Shown here: positions 1 through 8,453 of the stretch, piece by piece
Layout of the letters: each line of letters opens with the position of its first letter
Position numbering within the stretch: the first letter of the stretch is position 1
NCBI GenBank assembly: GCA_014075275.1
Contig: CP046179.1
Coordinates: 2,179,932-2,243,931, forward strand
Direction of reading: 5' to 3'
Source of the DNA: Boseongicola sp.
Lineage (GTDB): Bacteria > Pseudomonadota > Alphaproteobacteria > Rhodobacterales > Rhodobacteraceae
DNA: 64,000 bases
Program-made: the position numbers and the translations under genes
Notes under the pieces: generated by a model
The model's input: only the letters and a program-made list of their open reading frames with translations
Databases searched by the model: none
What the model was told of the DNA's origin: nothing

Positions 1-2
1 TT

Positions 3-419
3 ATCGCGATTGGTATTTACAACGTTCCAGTTTTCGCCCGATTAACCCGTGGATCAGCCCTTAGCCTTTGGAAGCGGGACTTTATTTTGGCGGCACGGGT
101 TTCGGGAAAAGGTGCGGCACGCATCTCGGTCGAGCATATCCTGCCCAATATTCTAAACTTGCTGATCGTACAGGGGACCATCCTGTTCTCGCTAGGCATT
201 CTGGCCGAGGCTTCGCTGTCTTATGTCGGACTTGGGGCGCAGCCGCCGATTCCAAGTTGGGGGCGTATGTTAGCCGACAGCCAAACAATGATCAGTCTTG
301 CACCACACCTGGCCATGTTCCCGGGATTGGCGATTGTCTTCATGGTGTTGGGATTGAACCTGTTGGGTGACGGTTTGCGGGACATTCTGGACCCCCGGAT
401 CAGGAGGGATCTGGGATGA
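3..419 (+). CDS. ABC transporter permease, DppC/OppC type (5' end outside window)
   Basis: Inner-membrane permease of a peptide/nickel/opine-type ABC importer. The frame is open from base 3, so the N-terminal half lies outside the window; about 138 residues are visible. The cytoplasmic EAA loop (AARVSGKGAARISVEHILPN) that docks the ATPase is followed by hydrophobic segments and the motif SLSYVGLGAQPPIPSWG, typical of DppC/OppC C-termini. The protein ends LDPRIRRDLG. Its TGA overlaps the ATG of the downstream ATPase (ATGA), so the two are translationally coupled. The substrate cannot be read from this fragment; the downstream dehydrogenases suggest a catabolic substrate rather than a nutritional peptide. 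Confidence 0.9.
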   Translation: MAIGIYNVPVFARLTRGSALSLWKRDFILAARVSGKGAARISVEHILPNILNLLIVQGTILFSLGILAEASLSYVGLGAQPPIPSWGRMLADSQTMISLAPHLAMFPGLAIVFMVLGLNLLGDGLRDILDPRIRRDLG

Positions 420-2017
420 GTCTGCTGGATATCAAAGGACTTTCGCTTTCAATCTACGGCACATCGATTTTGCAGGATGTATCGCTGTCGCTGGAGTCTG
501 GGCAAACGCTTGGTGTCATTGGTGAAAGTGGTTCCGGCAAGTCCATGACCGCGTTTTCGATCCTGCAGCTGCTTCCACGCGGGGCTGCGTCGTCGGGTAG
601 TGTTGAGCTGAACGGCTTCGACATGCTGAGCGCCAGCGAAAGCGAACTTTGTGCGATCCGGGGTGACGACGTTTCCATCGTATTTCAAGAACCTATGACT
701 GCGCTTAATCCGTTGAAAACAATTGGAGATCAAGTTTCCGAAGCCATTCTTATTCACCGCCGCGACGTTGGAAAATCCGAAGCTATCGAGCGCGCTCGCA
801 TAGTATTGGATCGCTGCGAGCTACCTGCCGAACGGTTTCCCTTGTCATCGTATCCACATGAATTGTCAGGCGGTCAAAGACAGCGTGTCGTGATCGCTCA
901 GGCAATCGCCCTTCAACCCAAACTGCTTATCGCAGACGAGCCGACGACGGCGCTTGATGTGACGACCCAGGCCGAGATCTTGCGCCTGCTGAAACGTCTG
1001 GTGGATGAAGATGATATGGGGTTGATGTTGATCAGCCATGACCTGGCGGTTGTCGCGGATGTTGCTGACCACATTGCCATTATGAAAGATGGCGAAGTTG
1101 TCGAAACAGGTGCCGCCGACACCTTGTTCGAGACGATGCGGCATCCCTACACTAAGGCATTGTATTTCGCCTCGAAACATCAGCCGGACAAGAGCGCCTC
1201 TCCTGATGAGACGCCGATCTTGTCGGTTCGGAACGTGGTTCGGAATTATCGGTTGCCTCGAAAGTCGCTGTTCGGTTCGATTGAACACTTCCGCGCCGTA
1301 GACAACGTCAGCTTTGATGTCCGCCGAAATGAATGCCTTGGGCTGGTTGGGGAAAGCGGATGTGGAAAGTCCACTTTGACCCGTGCGATTTTAGGTTTGG
1401 AGCCGTTGCAGGGCGGGGAAATATTGTTGGGCGGCAAGTCGGTCTTTGCGGGATCAAAACCGGATCGCGCTTTGCGTCGCCGCATGCAAGTGGTGTTCCA
1501 GGATCCTTATGGTTCTTTCAATCCTCGCCATCGCGTCGATCGCTTGATTACCGAACCTTTTCACTTGCTTGATGAGCAACCATCGCCGGAAGAACGAACC
1601 GACAAAATCGCCGAAACCTTGAAGGAAGTTGGTCTTAGGGCCGACGATCAGTTCAAATACATCCACGAGTTTTCGGGGGGGCAAAGACAGCGCCTAGCCA
1701 TCGCGCGGGCGTTGATCATACGGCCTGATCTCATCCTGTTGGACGAGGTTGTCTCGGCGCTGGATGTCTCAATCCGTGCCCAAATTTTGGATCTGTTGGC
1801 CGAATTGGCCGCAAGCCACGGGCTTACGTATCTGTTTATTTCTCATGACTTGTCAGTCGTTCAATCGATCTCGGATCGGGTGATGGTCATGAAGGCAGGA
1901 AAGATAGTCGAGCAAGGTTTGACCAGCGACGTATTTCATGATCCGCAACACAACTATACAAAGTCATTACTGGCCGCCGCCCCGAAGCTGCCGGAGATCT
2001 CGACTGCCAATGCCTGA
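416..2017 (+). CDS. ABC transporter ATP-binding protein, two fused ATPase domains (DppD-DppF / GsiA type)
   Basis: Energises the importer whose permease lies just upstream. It is 533 aa and carries two complete nucleotide-binding domains. Domain 1 has Walker A GESGSGKS at about residues 36-43, signature LSGGQRQR and Walker B LLIADEPTTALD. Domain 2 has Walker A GESGCGKST, signature FSGGQRQR and Walker B LILLDEVVSALD. Between them is the stretch typical of the oligopeptide/dipeptide ATPase C-terminal region (HPYTKAL). Fused DppD-DppF proteins are well known in alphaproteobacteria. The start overlaps the permease stop (ATGA). The aldehyde dehydrogenase follows after 12 bp with a good Shine-Dalgarno (AAGGAGG), so all four genes are probably one operon. 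Confidence 0.93.
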   Translation: MSLLDIKGLSLSIYGTSILQDVSLSLESGQTLGVIGESGSGKSMTAFSILQLLPRGAASSGSVELNGFDMLSASESELCAIRGDDVSIVFQEPMTALNPLKTIGDQVSEAILIHRRDVGKSEAIERARIVLDRCELPAERFPLSSYPHELSGGQRQRVVIAQAIALQPKLLIADEPTTALDVTTQAEILRLLKRLVDEDDMGLMLISHDLAVVADVADHIAIMKDGEVVETGAADTLFETMRHPYTKALYFASKHQPDKSASPDETPILSVRNVVRNYRLPRKSLFGSIEHFRAVDNVSFDVRRNECLGLVGESGCGKSTLTRAILGLEPLQGGEILLGGKSVFAGSKPDRALRRRMQVVFQDPYGSFNPRHRVDRLITEPFHLLDEQPSPEERTDKIAETLKEVGLRADDQFKYIHEFSGGQRQRLAIARALIIRPDLILLDEVVSALDVSIRAQILDLLAELAASHGLTYLFISHDLSVVQSISDRVMVMKAGKIVEQGLTSDVFHDPQHNYTKSLLAAAPKLPEISTANA

Positions 2018-2029
2018 AGGAGGTGCGAA

Positions 2030-3484
2030 ATGACGGTTCATCCGCTGGGTGTCGATGCCGATCAGTGCTTCATCGGAGGGAACTGGGTTCCTACTGTTGC
2101 CGGCGAGACGCTTGACCTACACAACCCGTCCGACGGTTCGGTCTTGTGTGAAATCGCCCGAGGCGGTGCCGATGATATCGACCGGGCTGTTCTGGCTGCC
2201 GAAAATTCCCTGTCTGGAGACTGGGGCCGACATACAGCGGCAGAGCGCGGTCGCTGCTTGGCCAATATCGGTATGCTGGTGCTGGATAACATTGATGAGC
2301 TGGCCAAGCTGGAAGCGGTGGACGTGGGCAAGCCCCTAAAGCAAGCCCGCGCAGATGTCCTGGCACTGGCGCGGTACATGGAGTTTTACGGGGGCGCAGC
2401 GGACAAAGTTCACGGGGCCACCATTCCCTATCTGGACGGATACACAGTTTATACCCTGCGTGAACCGCATGGGGTGACAGAACATATCGTGCCCTGGAAC
2501 TATCCGATGCAGATCATTGGGCGGTCGGTTGGCGCGGCATTGGCCATGGGCAACGCCGCAGTTCTGAAGCCTGCCGAAGAAGCCTGTCTAACTGCCCTCG
2601 CCTTTGCTGAACTTGCGCGTCTTGCTGGGCTACCCGAGGGCGCATTGAATGTGGTGCCCGGACTGGGAAGCGAAGCTGGCGCGGCCTTGGCGGCGCATCC
2701 GTCTGTGCGGCACATTTCTTTCACCGGATCGGTCGGTGTCGGGCGAATAATCCAGACAGCGGCTGCGCAAAACCTGGTTCCCGTGACATTGGAATTGGGT
2801 GGCAAGTCCCCCCAAGTCGTTTTTAATGACGCCGACATCGAAGCTGCGCTCCCGTTTCTGGTGAATGCCGGCATTCAAAATGCCGGACAAACCTGCTCGG
2901 CTTCTTCACGCATTCTGGTGCAAAAAGGTGTCTATGAAAGCGTGCGCGACAGCATGGCAGAGCGCTACAAGGACCTTCGTGTTGGTGCCGCATTGGATGA
3001 TTTTGACATCGGCCCACTGATTTCGACCCGGCAAAAGTCCATCGTGGAAGACTTCTTGGCAAAAGGATCGGATTTGAGCATCGCGGCGCAGGGTGTGCTG
3101 GACAGTTCCGCTCCTTCAAACGGTGCCTATGTGTTGCCAACCTTGTTCGAGGGAGTCGATCCTGCGCACGGCTTGGCTCAAGACGAGATTTTTGGACCTG
3201 TTCAGGTCTTGATCCCGTTTGAAGATGAGGACCACGCTGTCGCAATTGCGAATGGCACAGACTACGGTCTGGTGGCATCTGTCTGGACACGTGATGGAGC
3301 CCGACAAATGCGAATGGCCAAAAAACTCCGTGCCGGGCAGGTTTTCGTCAACAACTATGGTGCAGGCGGCGGTGTAGAATTGCCATTTGGAGGAACGGGA
3401 TTTTCGGGGCATGGCCGCGAAAAAGGCTTTGAGGCCCTTCTAGGATTTTCAACACTAAAGACCGTCGCGGCGTTGCACGGATAG
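2030..3484 (+). CDS. NAD(P)-dependent aldehyde dehydrogenase
   Basis: Oxidises an aldehyde to the carboxylate. It is 484 aa, full length for the ALDH superfamily. The N-terminal motif FIGGNWV, the nucleotide-site motif VPWNYPMQ, the general-base glutamate in LELGGKSP and the catalytic cysteine in GQTCSASSRILV are all present, as is the C-terminal EIFGPV motif. It most resembles betaine-aldehyde / gamma-aminobutyraldehyde dehydrogenases, but the substrate is not determined by sequence alone. It is preceded by AAGGAGG and sits between an ABC importer and an SDR, consistent with a short catabolic operon in which the SDR makes, or the importer brings in, the aldehyde precursor. Confidence 0.93.
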   Translation: MTVHPLGVDADQCFIGGNWVPTVAGETLDLHNPSDGSVLCEIARGGADDIDRAVLAAENSLSGDWGRHTAAERGRCLANIGMLVLDNIDELAKLEAVDVGKPLKQARADVLALARYMEFYGGAADKVHGATIPYLDGYTVYTLREPHGVTEHIVPWNYPMQIIGRSVGAALAMGNAAVLKPAEEACLTALAFAELARLAGLPEGALNVVPGLGSEAGAALAAHPSVRHISFTGSVGVGRIIQTAAAQNLVPVTLELGGKSPQVVFNDADIEAALPFLVNAGIQNAGQTCSASSRILVQKGVYESVRDSMAERYKDLRVGAALDDFDIGPLISTRQKSIVEDFLAKGSDLSIAAQGVLDSSAPSNGAYVLPTLFEGVDPAHGLAQDEIFGPVQVLIPFEDEDHAVAIANGTDYGLVASVWTRDGARQMRMAKKLRAGQVFVNNYGAGGGVELPFGGTGFSGHGREKGFEALLGFSTLKTVAALHG

Positions 3485-3492
3485 GATTGGGT

Positions 3493-4239
3493 ATGAGGCT
3501 GAGCTATAAAACAGCGATTGTTACGGGCGGTGCTTCGGGATTTGGCGCGGGTATCGTGCGAAAGTTCATCGCTGAGGGATGCCGGGTCGTAATTGCTGAT
3601 CTAAACGAAGAACTTGGGACCACTTTCGCGGCAGAAATGGGCCATAGCGCGCATTTTCTCAGAACCGACGTTTCGAAGGCAGATGAGGTCAAAGCTTTAG
3701 GCGATGAAGCAATGTCGGCCTTTGGGAAAATTGACATCTTGGTCAACAACGCTGGCGTAACTCATCAGCCAGCTGCACTGGAAGACATCAGCGAGGATGA
3801 ATTCGACAGGGTCGTGTCAGTGAACATTAAGTCTGTATTTCTAACTGCCAAAACAATTGTGCCCTTGATGAAGGCGGCAGGGTCCGGGGCGATATTAAAC
3901 GTGGCTTCGACGGCCGCTGTCAGCCCACGCCCGCGATTGAGTTGGTACAACGCATCAAAAGGCTGGATGACTACCGCGACAAAGGCGATGGCGGTTGAGT
4001 TGGCACCGTCAGGCGTACGGGTTAACGCCATTAATCCTGTGGCCGGTGAAACACCGTTGCTGAAAACCTTCATGGGCGAATACACCCCTGAAATTCGGGC
4101 CAAGTTTCTGTCTACGATCCCGCTGGGGCGGTTTTCGACGCCCGAGGACATGGGAAACGCCGCTTGTTATCTGTGCTCGGACGAAGCGAGCATGGTGACG
4201 GGGGTGTGCATGGAAGTTGACGGCGGGCGCTGTATCTAA
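3493..4239 (+). CDS. SDR family NAD(P)-dependent oxidoreductase
   Basis: Classical short-chain dehydrogenase/reductase of about 248 aa. The cofactor motif TGGASGFGAGI (TGxxxGxG) is at the N-terminus, NNAG is near residue 90 and the catalytic YNASK is near residue 155. The C-terminus (MVTGVCMEVDGGRCI) is typical of the FabG-like group. I chose the ATG at 3493; a TTG two codons upstream is possible but less likely. It begins 8 bp after the aldehyde dehydrogenase stop and is probably the last gene of the operon. It converges with the molybdoenzyme gene, with only 10 bp between the two stops. The substrate is unknown, probably an alcohol or keto intermediate. Confidence 0.9.
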   Translation: MRLSYKTAIVTGGASGFGAGIVRKFIAEGCRVVIADLNEELGTTFAAEMGHSAHFLRTDVSKADEVKALGDEAMSAFGKIDILVNNAGVTHQPAALEDISEDEFDRVVSVNIKSVFLTAKTIVPLMKAAGSGAILNVASTAAVSPRPRLSWYNASKGWMTTATKAMAVELAPSGVRVNAINPVAGETPLLKTFMGEYTPEIRAKFLSTIPLGRFSTPEDMGNAACYLCSDEASMVTGVCMEVDGGRCI

Positions 4240-4249
4240 GCACCCTTAC

Positions 4250-6559
4250 CTATTCGTTTTCGGTCGCAAACGCTGGTTGCCGATGCACAGTGATCTCGGG
4301 CACCGGGTCTTCAAACGGCCGGACGTCCACAAATGCAGAATGCGATGCCGGACCTTGCGATAATCGCGACGTTTTCAAGTCATGGGTCAAAACGTTAGGG
4401 TTGCCGTGCCGGTCCCGATCTTGTGGCGCGTCGAAATCGGGATCATACCAAGCCCCCGTCCACAGGAAAATAACGCCCGGTCGTATATCGTCAGTTACTA
4501 TCGCACCGGCCAGGCAGCGGCCATAACCATTAAATAGTTCAACGACATCACCATCATTAATTCCCCGCAACGCGGCATCTTCCGAATTGATAAGTACCGG
4601 CTCGCGATCCTGAATTTTGCGGCTTTTGCTGAAGGAACCGTTATCCATTTGGCTGTGCAGTCTGGTTTCCGGCTGTCCGGAGATCATATGCAAAGGATAT
4701 GCATCGAGCTGGCCATTTGTATGCGCACGCGGTGGCATCCAAACCGCTTGGCCCGGACAATCATCATAGTCAAAGCTGGCAATCACGTCGGAATATAGTT
4801 CGATCTTTCCGCTTGGCGTCTTCAGGCGATTCTCATTTGGGTCGTTGCGATATTCGCTGAGCAGAGAACGCCGTGGCTCAGGGTCCTCTAAACGGATGAT
4901 GTCTCCATCTAAGAACTCCGGCCACGTCGGCAAATCATCGCCATAGGCGCGCGCTGTTTCGCGGGTTTCCTGCCAAAGACTCTCAAGCCATTCGTCGGAC
5001 GTTCGTCCAAGGCTGAACGGCTTTTCGTTTGTCATTCGCTCTTCGAGCGCGCAATAAATGTCATACTCTTCGCGTGCCTCATGCGCTGGTTGAGCCAGCC
5101 GTGGCATTGGAATCAACGCGTTGTCCCATTTTCCTGCAGCAAAGTCCGCGCGCTCCTCTGGTGCGGCGACTGGCAAGACGATGTCCGCGTGTCGCGCGGT
5201 ACTGGTCCAGTTGATCTCGTTCACGATAATTGTATCGGGCTGTTGGAACGCCTTACGCAGTCGATTTAGATCCTGGCAGTGATGGAACGGGTTTCCGCCC
5301 GCCCACCAAACCATGCGGGTCTGGGGAAATACCATGTTCCGCCCACTGTAGTCATAGGGCTGACCTGGGTTCAGCATCGCATCGGCAAACATTGCGACCG
5401 GAACGAAGTTTTCCACCGGATTGAAATGCTGGGGCATTGTTCCACTACGATAGGGACGACCAGTCGACCCAAAACTACCGTTCACGCCATATCCGATTCC
5501 GAATCCACCGCCTGGCAGGCCGATCTGACCCAACATTGCCGCGAGCGTCACCGTCATCCACAAGGGCTGCTCACCAAAATCGGCCCGTTGGATACCGGCT
5601 GTGGTTGTGATCATCGTTCGTCCGTCAGCCATCTTACGCGCGAGGCTGCGTATATTATTGGCTGGCATGTCGGAAAGAGCTGCAGCCCAGTCAGCGTCTT
5701 TCGCAACGCCGTCCTGCTCGCCCATCAAATACGACCGCACCTGATCGAAACCGACCGTATAGCGGTCGAGAAATACCTGATCGTGAAGTTCTTCTGTGAG
5801 CAGTGTATGGGCGAGGCCCATCATGATTGCTGTGTCAGTCCCAGGTTTAACTGGCACCCAATCGGCCTTTAACTGATCCCCTGCGTCCGATCTTAGAGGG
5901 CTCAAGTTCACAAATGAAACACCCGCGTTAACGCAGCGTTCTATATCGTTGGGAACCTTATGAAAACCAAGGCCGCCGTCTGACACCTGCGTGCTCCGCA
6001 ATGGCACACCGCCAAACATCACAACAAGATCGCTGTTGTCGGCAATCACGGGCCATCGCGTGGCGTTCTGCACCATCAGACGGTAATTCTGAAGGATATA
6101 CGGCATCAATTGCAGAGCGGCGTTATAGCTATAATTCCCCTCGGTCCGGACAAAGCCGCCAAATGAATTGAGGAAACGCTTCAGCTGACTTTGGGCATGA
6201 TGGAAGCGGCCGGCGCTCGACCAACCATAAGAGCCGGCAAATATTGAGTCATTGCCATGGTCGGCAATCACTCTTTTGAGCTCGCCTGCAACCAGATCCA
6301 GCGCTCGGTCCCAGCTAACTTCGACGAAAGGATCCTTTCCACGTTCACCCGCATTGGCTGTTGCACCATGCTCAAGCCAGCTTTGTCGAATCGCAGGCCG
6401 TCGCACGCGCGCTTCACCGTTCAGGCTGCTCGCAATATTTTCATTAATTCTCGATGGGTCCGGATCCTCGGGATGCGGCCCAACGTTGACAAGCCTGCCA
6501 TCTTTTACAGTGGCAACGCCTGCGCCCCAGTGATTGGCAGTGATACGACCAGCGCTCAC
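4250..6559 (-). CDS. Molybdopterin oxidoreductase, biotin sulfoxide/TMAO/DMSO reductase type
   Basis: Mo-bisMGD enzyme of the S/N-oxide reductase branch, about 769 aa. It opens with ITANHWGAGVATVKDGR and lacks the N-terminal four-cysteine Fe-S cluster of formate dehydrogenase or nitrate reductase, as BisC, TorA and DorA do. GSYGWSSAGRFHHAQ matches the region holding the Mo-ligand serine. WWAGGNPFHHCQD and NEINWTSTARHADIVLPV are MGD-binding signatures, and a molydop_binding domain lies at the C-terminus. No Tat signal is visible, so a cytoplasmic enzyme like BisC is likely. The start is uncertain: GTG at 6559 (used here) fits family N-termini, while an in-frame GTG at 6613 adds 18 residues. 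It is divergent from an IclR regulator. Confidence 0.88.
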   Translation of the reverse strand: MSAGRITANHWGAGVATVKDGRLVNVGPHPEDPDPSRINENIASSLNGEARVRRPAIRQSWLEHGATANAGERGKDPFVEVSWDRALDLVAGELKRVIADHGNDSIFAGSYGWSSAGRFHHAQSQLKRFLNSFGGFVRTEGNYSYNAALQLMPYILQNYRLMVQNATRWPVIADNSDLVVMFGGVPLRSTQVSDGGLGFHKVPNDIERCVNAGVSFVNLSPLRSDAGDQLKADWVPVKPGTDTAIMMGLAHTLLTEELHDQVFLDRYTVGFDQVRSYLMGEQDGVAKDADWAAALSDMPANNIRSLARKMADGRTMITTTAGIQRADFGEQPLWMTVTLAAMLGQIGLPGGGFGIGYGVNGSFGSTGRPYRSGTMPQHFNPVENFVPVAMFADAMLNPGQPYDYSGRNMVFPQTRMVWWAGGNPFHHCQDLNRLRKAFQQPDTIIVNEINWTSTARHADIVLPVAAPEERADFAAGKWDNALIPMPRLAQPAHEAREEYDIYCALEERMTNEKPFSLGRTSDEWLESLWQETRETARAYGDDLPTWPEFLDGDIIRLEDPEPRRSLLSEYRNDPNENRLKTPSGKIELYSDVIASFDYDDCPGQAVWMPPRAHTNGQLDAYPLHMISGQPETRLHSQMDNGSFSKSRKIQDREPVLINSEDAALRGINDGDVVELFNGYGRCLAGAIVTDDIRPGVIFLWTGAWYDPDFDAPQDRDRHGNPNVLTHDLKTSRLSQGPASHSAFVDVRPFEDPVPEITVHRQPAFATENE

Positions 6560-6892
6560 GTCTATGACTCGCCTTGTGCTGATATAAGAAACAATTATAT
6601 TGTATTTTGACACAGCATTCGAGTGATGGAAAGATCCATTCCGTCAATTTCACAGCTTAAGTGAAATTGAATTATCGGAAGTGGCAATAGGCTGCCGAGT
6701 TTTTGGCGGACCATTGCATTGTGTTGATATTTGGCATTAGTTTCTCTCATATCGAAACAAAGCCAGTTTGTGCTTGGATGCTTTCAGGCCAATTAGCTTA
6801 CAAATTGCGCAATCTGAAATGGTTCGCAAGTAAATCGCAGGTCTCAGACTCAACAGGGGTTGCGAGACCGCAACCCGAACGGACGAGGCCAG
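6560..6892. promoter_or_regulatory. Divergent intergenic region between molybdoenzyme and IclR regulator
   Basis: About 330 bp without a supported gene between two divergent starts. It is AT-richer than the neighbours and must hold both promoters. The partial inverted pair TTTCACAGCTTAAGTGAAAT near 6647-6666 (TTTCAC...GTGAAA) is an imperfect palindrome and a candidate IclR operator. This is read from the sequence only. Confidence 0.35.
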
Positions 6893-7660
6893 ATGCCTGC
6901 AGCAAAAACCGAGCCCCGCGTTGATTCTACGCTCTCTAAGGGATTGTTAATACTTGAAAACTTAGCGAGAGCCAAAAACGGTAAGGGTGTCACGCAGCTT
7001 TCAAGAGAACTGGAACTTACGAAATCAAATACATTTCGGCTTTTGCAAACACTTACGACACTTGGGTATGTGAAGCATGGCGCAGACAAATCATACTCAG
7101 CCACGCTAAAAACCTGGCAGGTGGGTCGTCATTTGGTGGAAAATCTGAATCTGAGAGAGTTTGCCGCGCCGGAAATGTCGATCCTTAGTCGCGAAACCGG
7201 TGAAACTATTTATCTTGCAGTACCTGAAGGAATGTCGGTGATTTACATCTATAAAGTGGAAAGCCAGAAGGCCATTAGGTCTTGGAACCCGATTGGCGGC
7301 AGCGCCCCTATCCATTGTGTCGGCACTGGTAAAGCGATCTTGTCCGCCAATTATGATCGGATGCGTGAAATCCTGCCCAAGACTTTTGAACAGTTCACTG
7401 AAAACACGATCACCACGCTCGGTGATCTGGATGATGACATGACAACGACAAGGGAACGGGGCTACGCCTTTGATACCGGCGAATTCCGGGACCGTATTCT
7501 TAGTTTCGGCGCGGCCATCGTCTTGCCTGATGGAAACGCCATTGCTGCACTGGGCATTTCTCTGCCGGATATCAACATGACCGACGACGGCCCGGAGCGA
7601 ATTGGAAAACTGGTCCAGCAGGCAGCACATAGCGTTTCACACAAGCTATCGCGGCTTTGA
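6893..7660 (+). CDS. IclR family transcriptional regulator
   Basis: DNA-binding regulator of about 255 aa. An N-terminal winged helix (residues 10-75, with SKGLLILENLARAKNGKGV and QLSRELELTKSNTFRLLQTL) is followed by the IclR effector domain (from about residue 85, with GETIYLAVPEG, CVGTGKAILS and RERGYAFDTGEF). The ATG at 6893 is preceded by ACGAGG; an upstream TTG at 6860 would add 11 residues without domain content. It is divergent from the molybdoenzyme, with about 330 bp between starts, so it plausibly controls that gene and perhaps the converging ABC-ALDH-SDR operon. The effector is unknown. Confidence 0.92.
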   Translation: MPAAKTEPRVDSTLSKGLLILENLARAKNGKGVTQLSRELELTKSNTFRLLQTLTTLGYVKHGADKSYSATLKTWQVGRHLVENLNLREFAAPEMSILSRETGETIYLAVPEGMSVIYIYKVESQKAIRSWNPIGGSAPIHCVGTGKAILSANYDRMREILPKTFEQFTENTITTLGDLDDDMTTTRERGYAFDTGEFRDRILSFGAAIVLPDGNAIAALGISLPDINMTDDGPERIGKLVQQAAHSVSHKLSRL

Positions 7661-7795
7661 TCAAAACACTTTGTTGCACCCGTCAGTTCCGGTGAGCGTT
7701 GCGTATGCTGGAACAGGTTCGATTCCATTGTGAATTCGGTCTCTCATTGCAAAACGATCATTGACTCAGACCGCCATCGGGCTGCATGAGTTCTT

Positions 7796-7982
7796 TGCTG
7801 GTGCCTGCTTTTGTAGGTGAAAAGGGAATGTGCAGGTAAAGCGAATTTGCCTAGTACAGCCGCCCCCGCGACCGTGACCGGATAAGGCCAACCAATGCCA
7901 CTGATGTTTCGTCATCGGGAAGGCAGGAGAGCCGCCAGGATTGATGTCCTGATATCCGCAAGCCGGGAGACCTGCCAGCAAG
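7796..7982 (+). promoter_or_regulatory. Cobalamin (AdoCbl) riboswitch upstream of the cob operon
   Basis: RNA element in the leader of the DUF1636-cobW-cobN operon. The conserved landmarks occur in the right order: GGTGCC near 7800, GAAAAGGGAA (7819-7828), CCCCGCGACCGTGA (7864-7877), GCCACTG (7897-7903), GGGAAGGCAGG (7917-7927) and the B12 box AAGCCGGGAGACCTGCCA (7960-7977). In this family, bound adenosylcobalamin switches off expression of biosynthesis or transport genes. The gene start is about 100 nt after the B12 box, leaving room for an expression platform. No classical terminator is obvious, so control may be at translation initiation. Confidence 0.93.
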
Positions 7983-8077
7983 ACTGAGACGTAACCGGGC
8001 GGGGTGTTCCGGGTGTCGGGAGGCCCTGTTTCGCACCCGTCATCTGCCCTTAGCCCCATGAGAATTGGGACTAAGAC

Positions 8078-8452
8078 ATGAGCGAAGTGGCCAAACCACC
8101 CGCAGAACTACTTGTTTGCGTAAAATGCCGACGCGCTGGCGAGGCTCCCGACGACGATGTGCGGCCTGGAACTTTGTTGCTTGAAGCATTGAACAGCTCG
8201 GACATTTCTGCAAACATAACCGTGAAAGGCGTCGAGTGCCTTTCAAATTGCACACGTGGTTGTTCGATTGCTTTGCGCGGCGAAGGCCGCTGGAGTTACG
8301 TCTACGGAAATCTTGACCCTAACAGCGCCAGCGTCGTTCTTGACGGATCTGCGCGATATCAATCGACCGCCGACGGATTGGTTCCGTGGCGCGAACGACC
8401 CGAACACTTCCGCAAGAATTGCATTGCCCGCATTCCGCCATTGGAGTCCTGA
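8078..8452 (+). CDS. DUF1636 family metal-binding protein
   Basis: Small protein of 124 aa with the DUF1636 pattern: CVKCRR near the N-terminus, then CLSNCTRGCSIALRG and the motif WSYVYGNLDP. The four or five clustered cysteines resemble a thioredoxin-like ferredoxin, so it may bind Fe-S or another metal. DUF1636 genes are often found in B12 clusters of alphaproteobacteria, but no biochemical role is established to my knowledge. It is the first gene after the riboswitch, and its stop is 1 bp before the cobW start, so it is probably tied to cobalt or Fe-S supply for corrin synthesis. Confidence 0.85.
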   Translation: MSEVAKPPAELLVCVKCRRAGEAPDDDVRPGTLLLEALNSSDISANITVKGVECLSNCTRGCSIALRGEGRWSYVYGNLDPNSASVVLDGSARYQSTADGLVPWRERPEHFRKNCIARIPPLES

Positions 8453-8453
8453 A

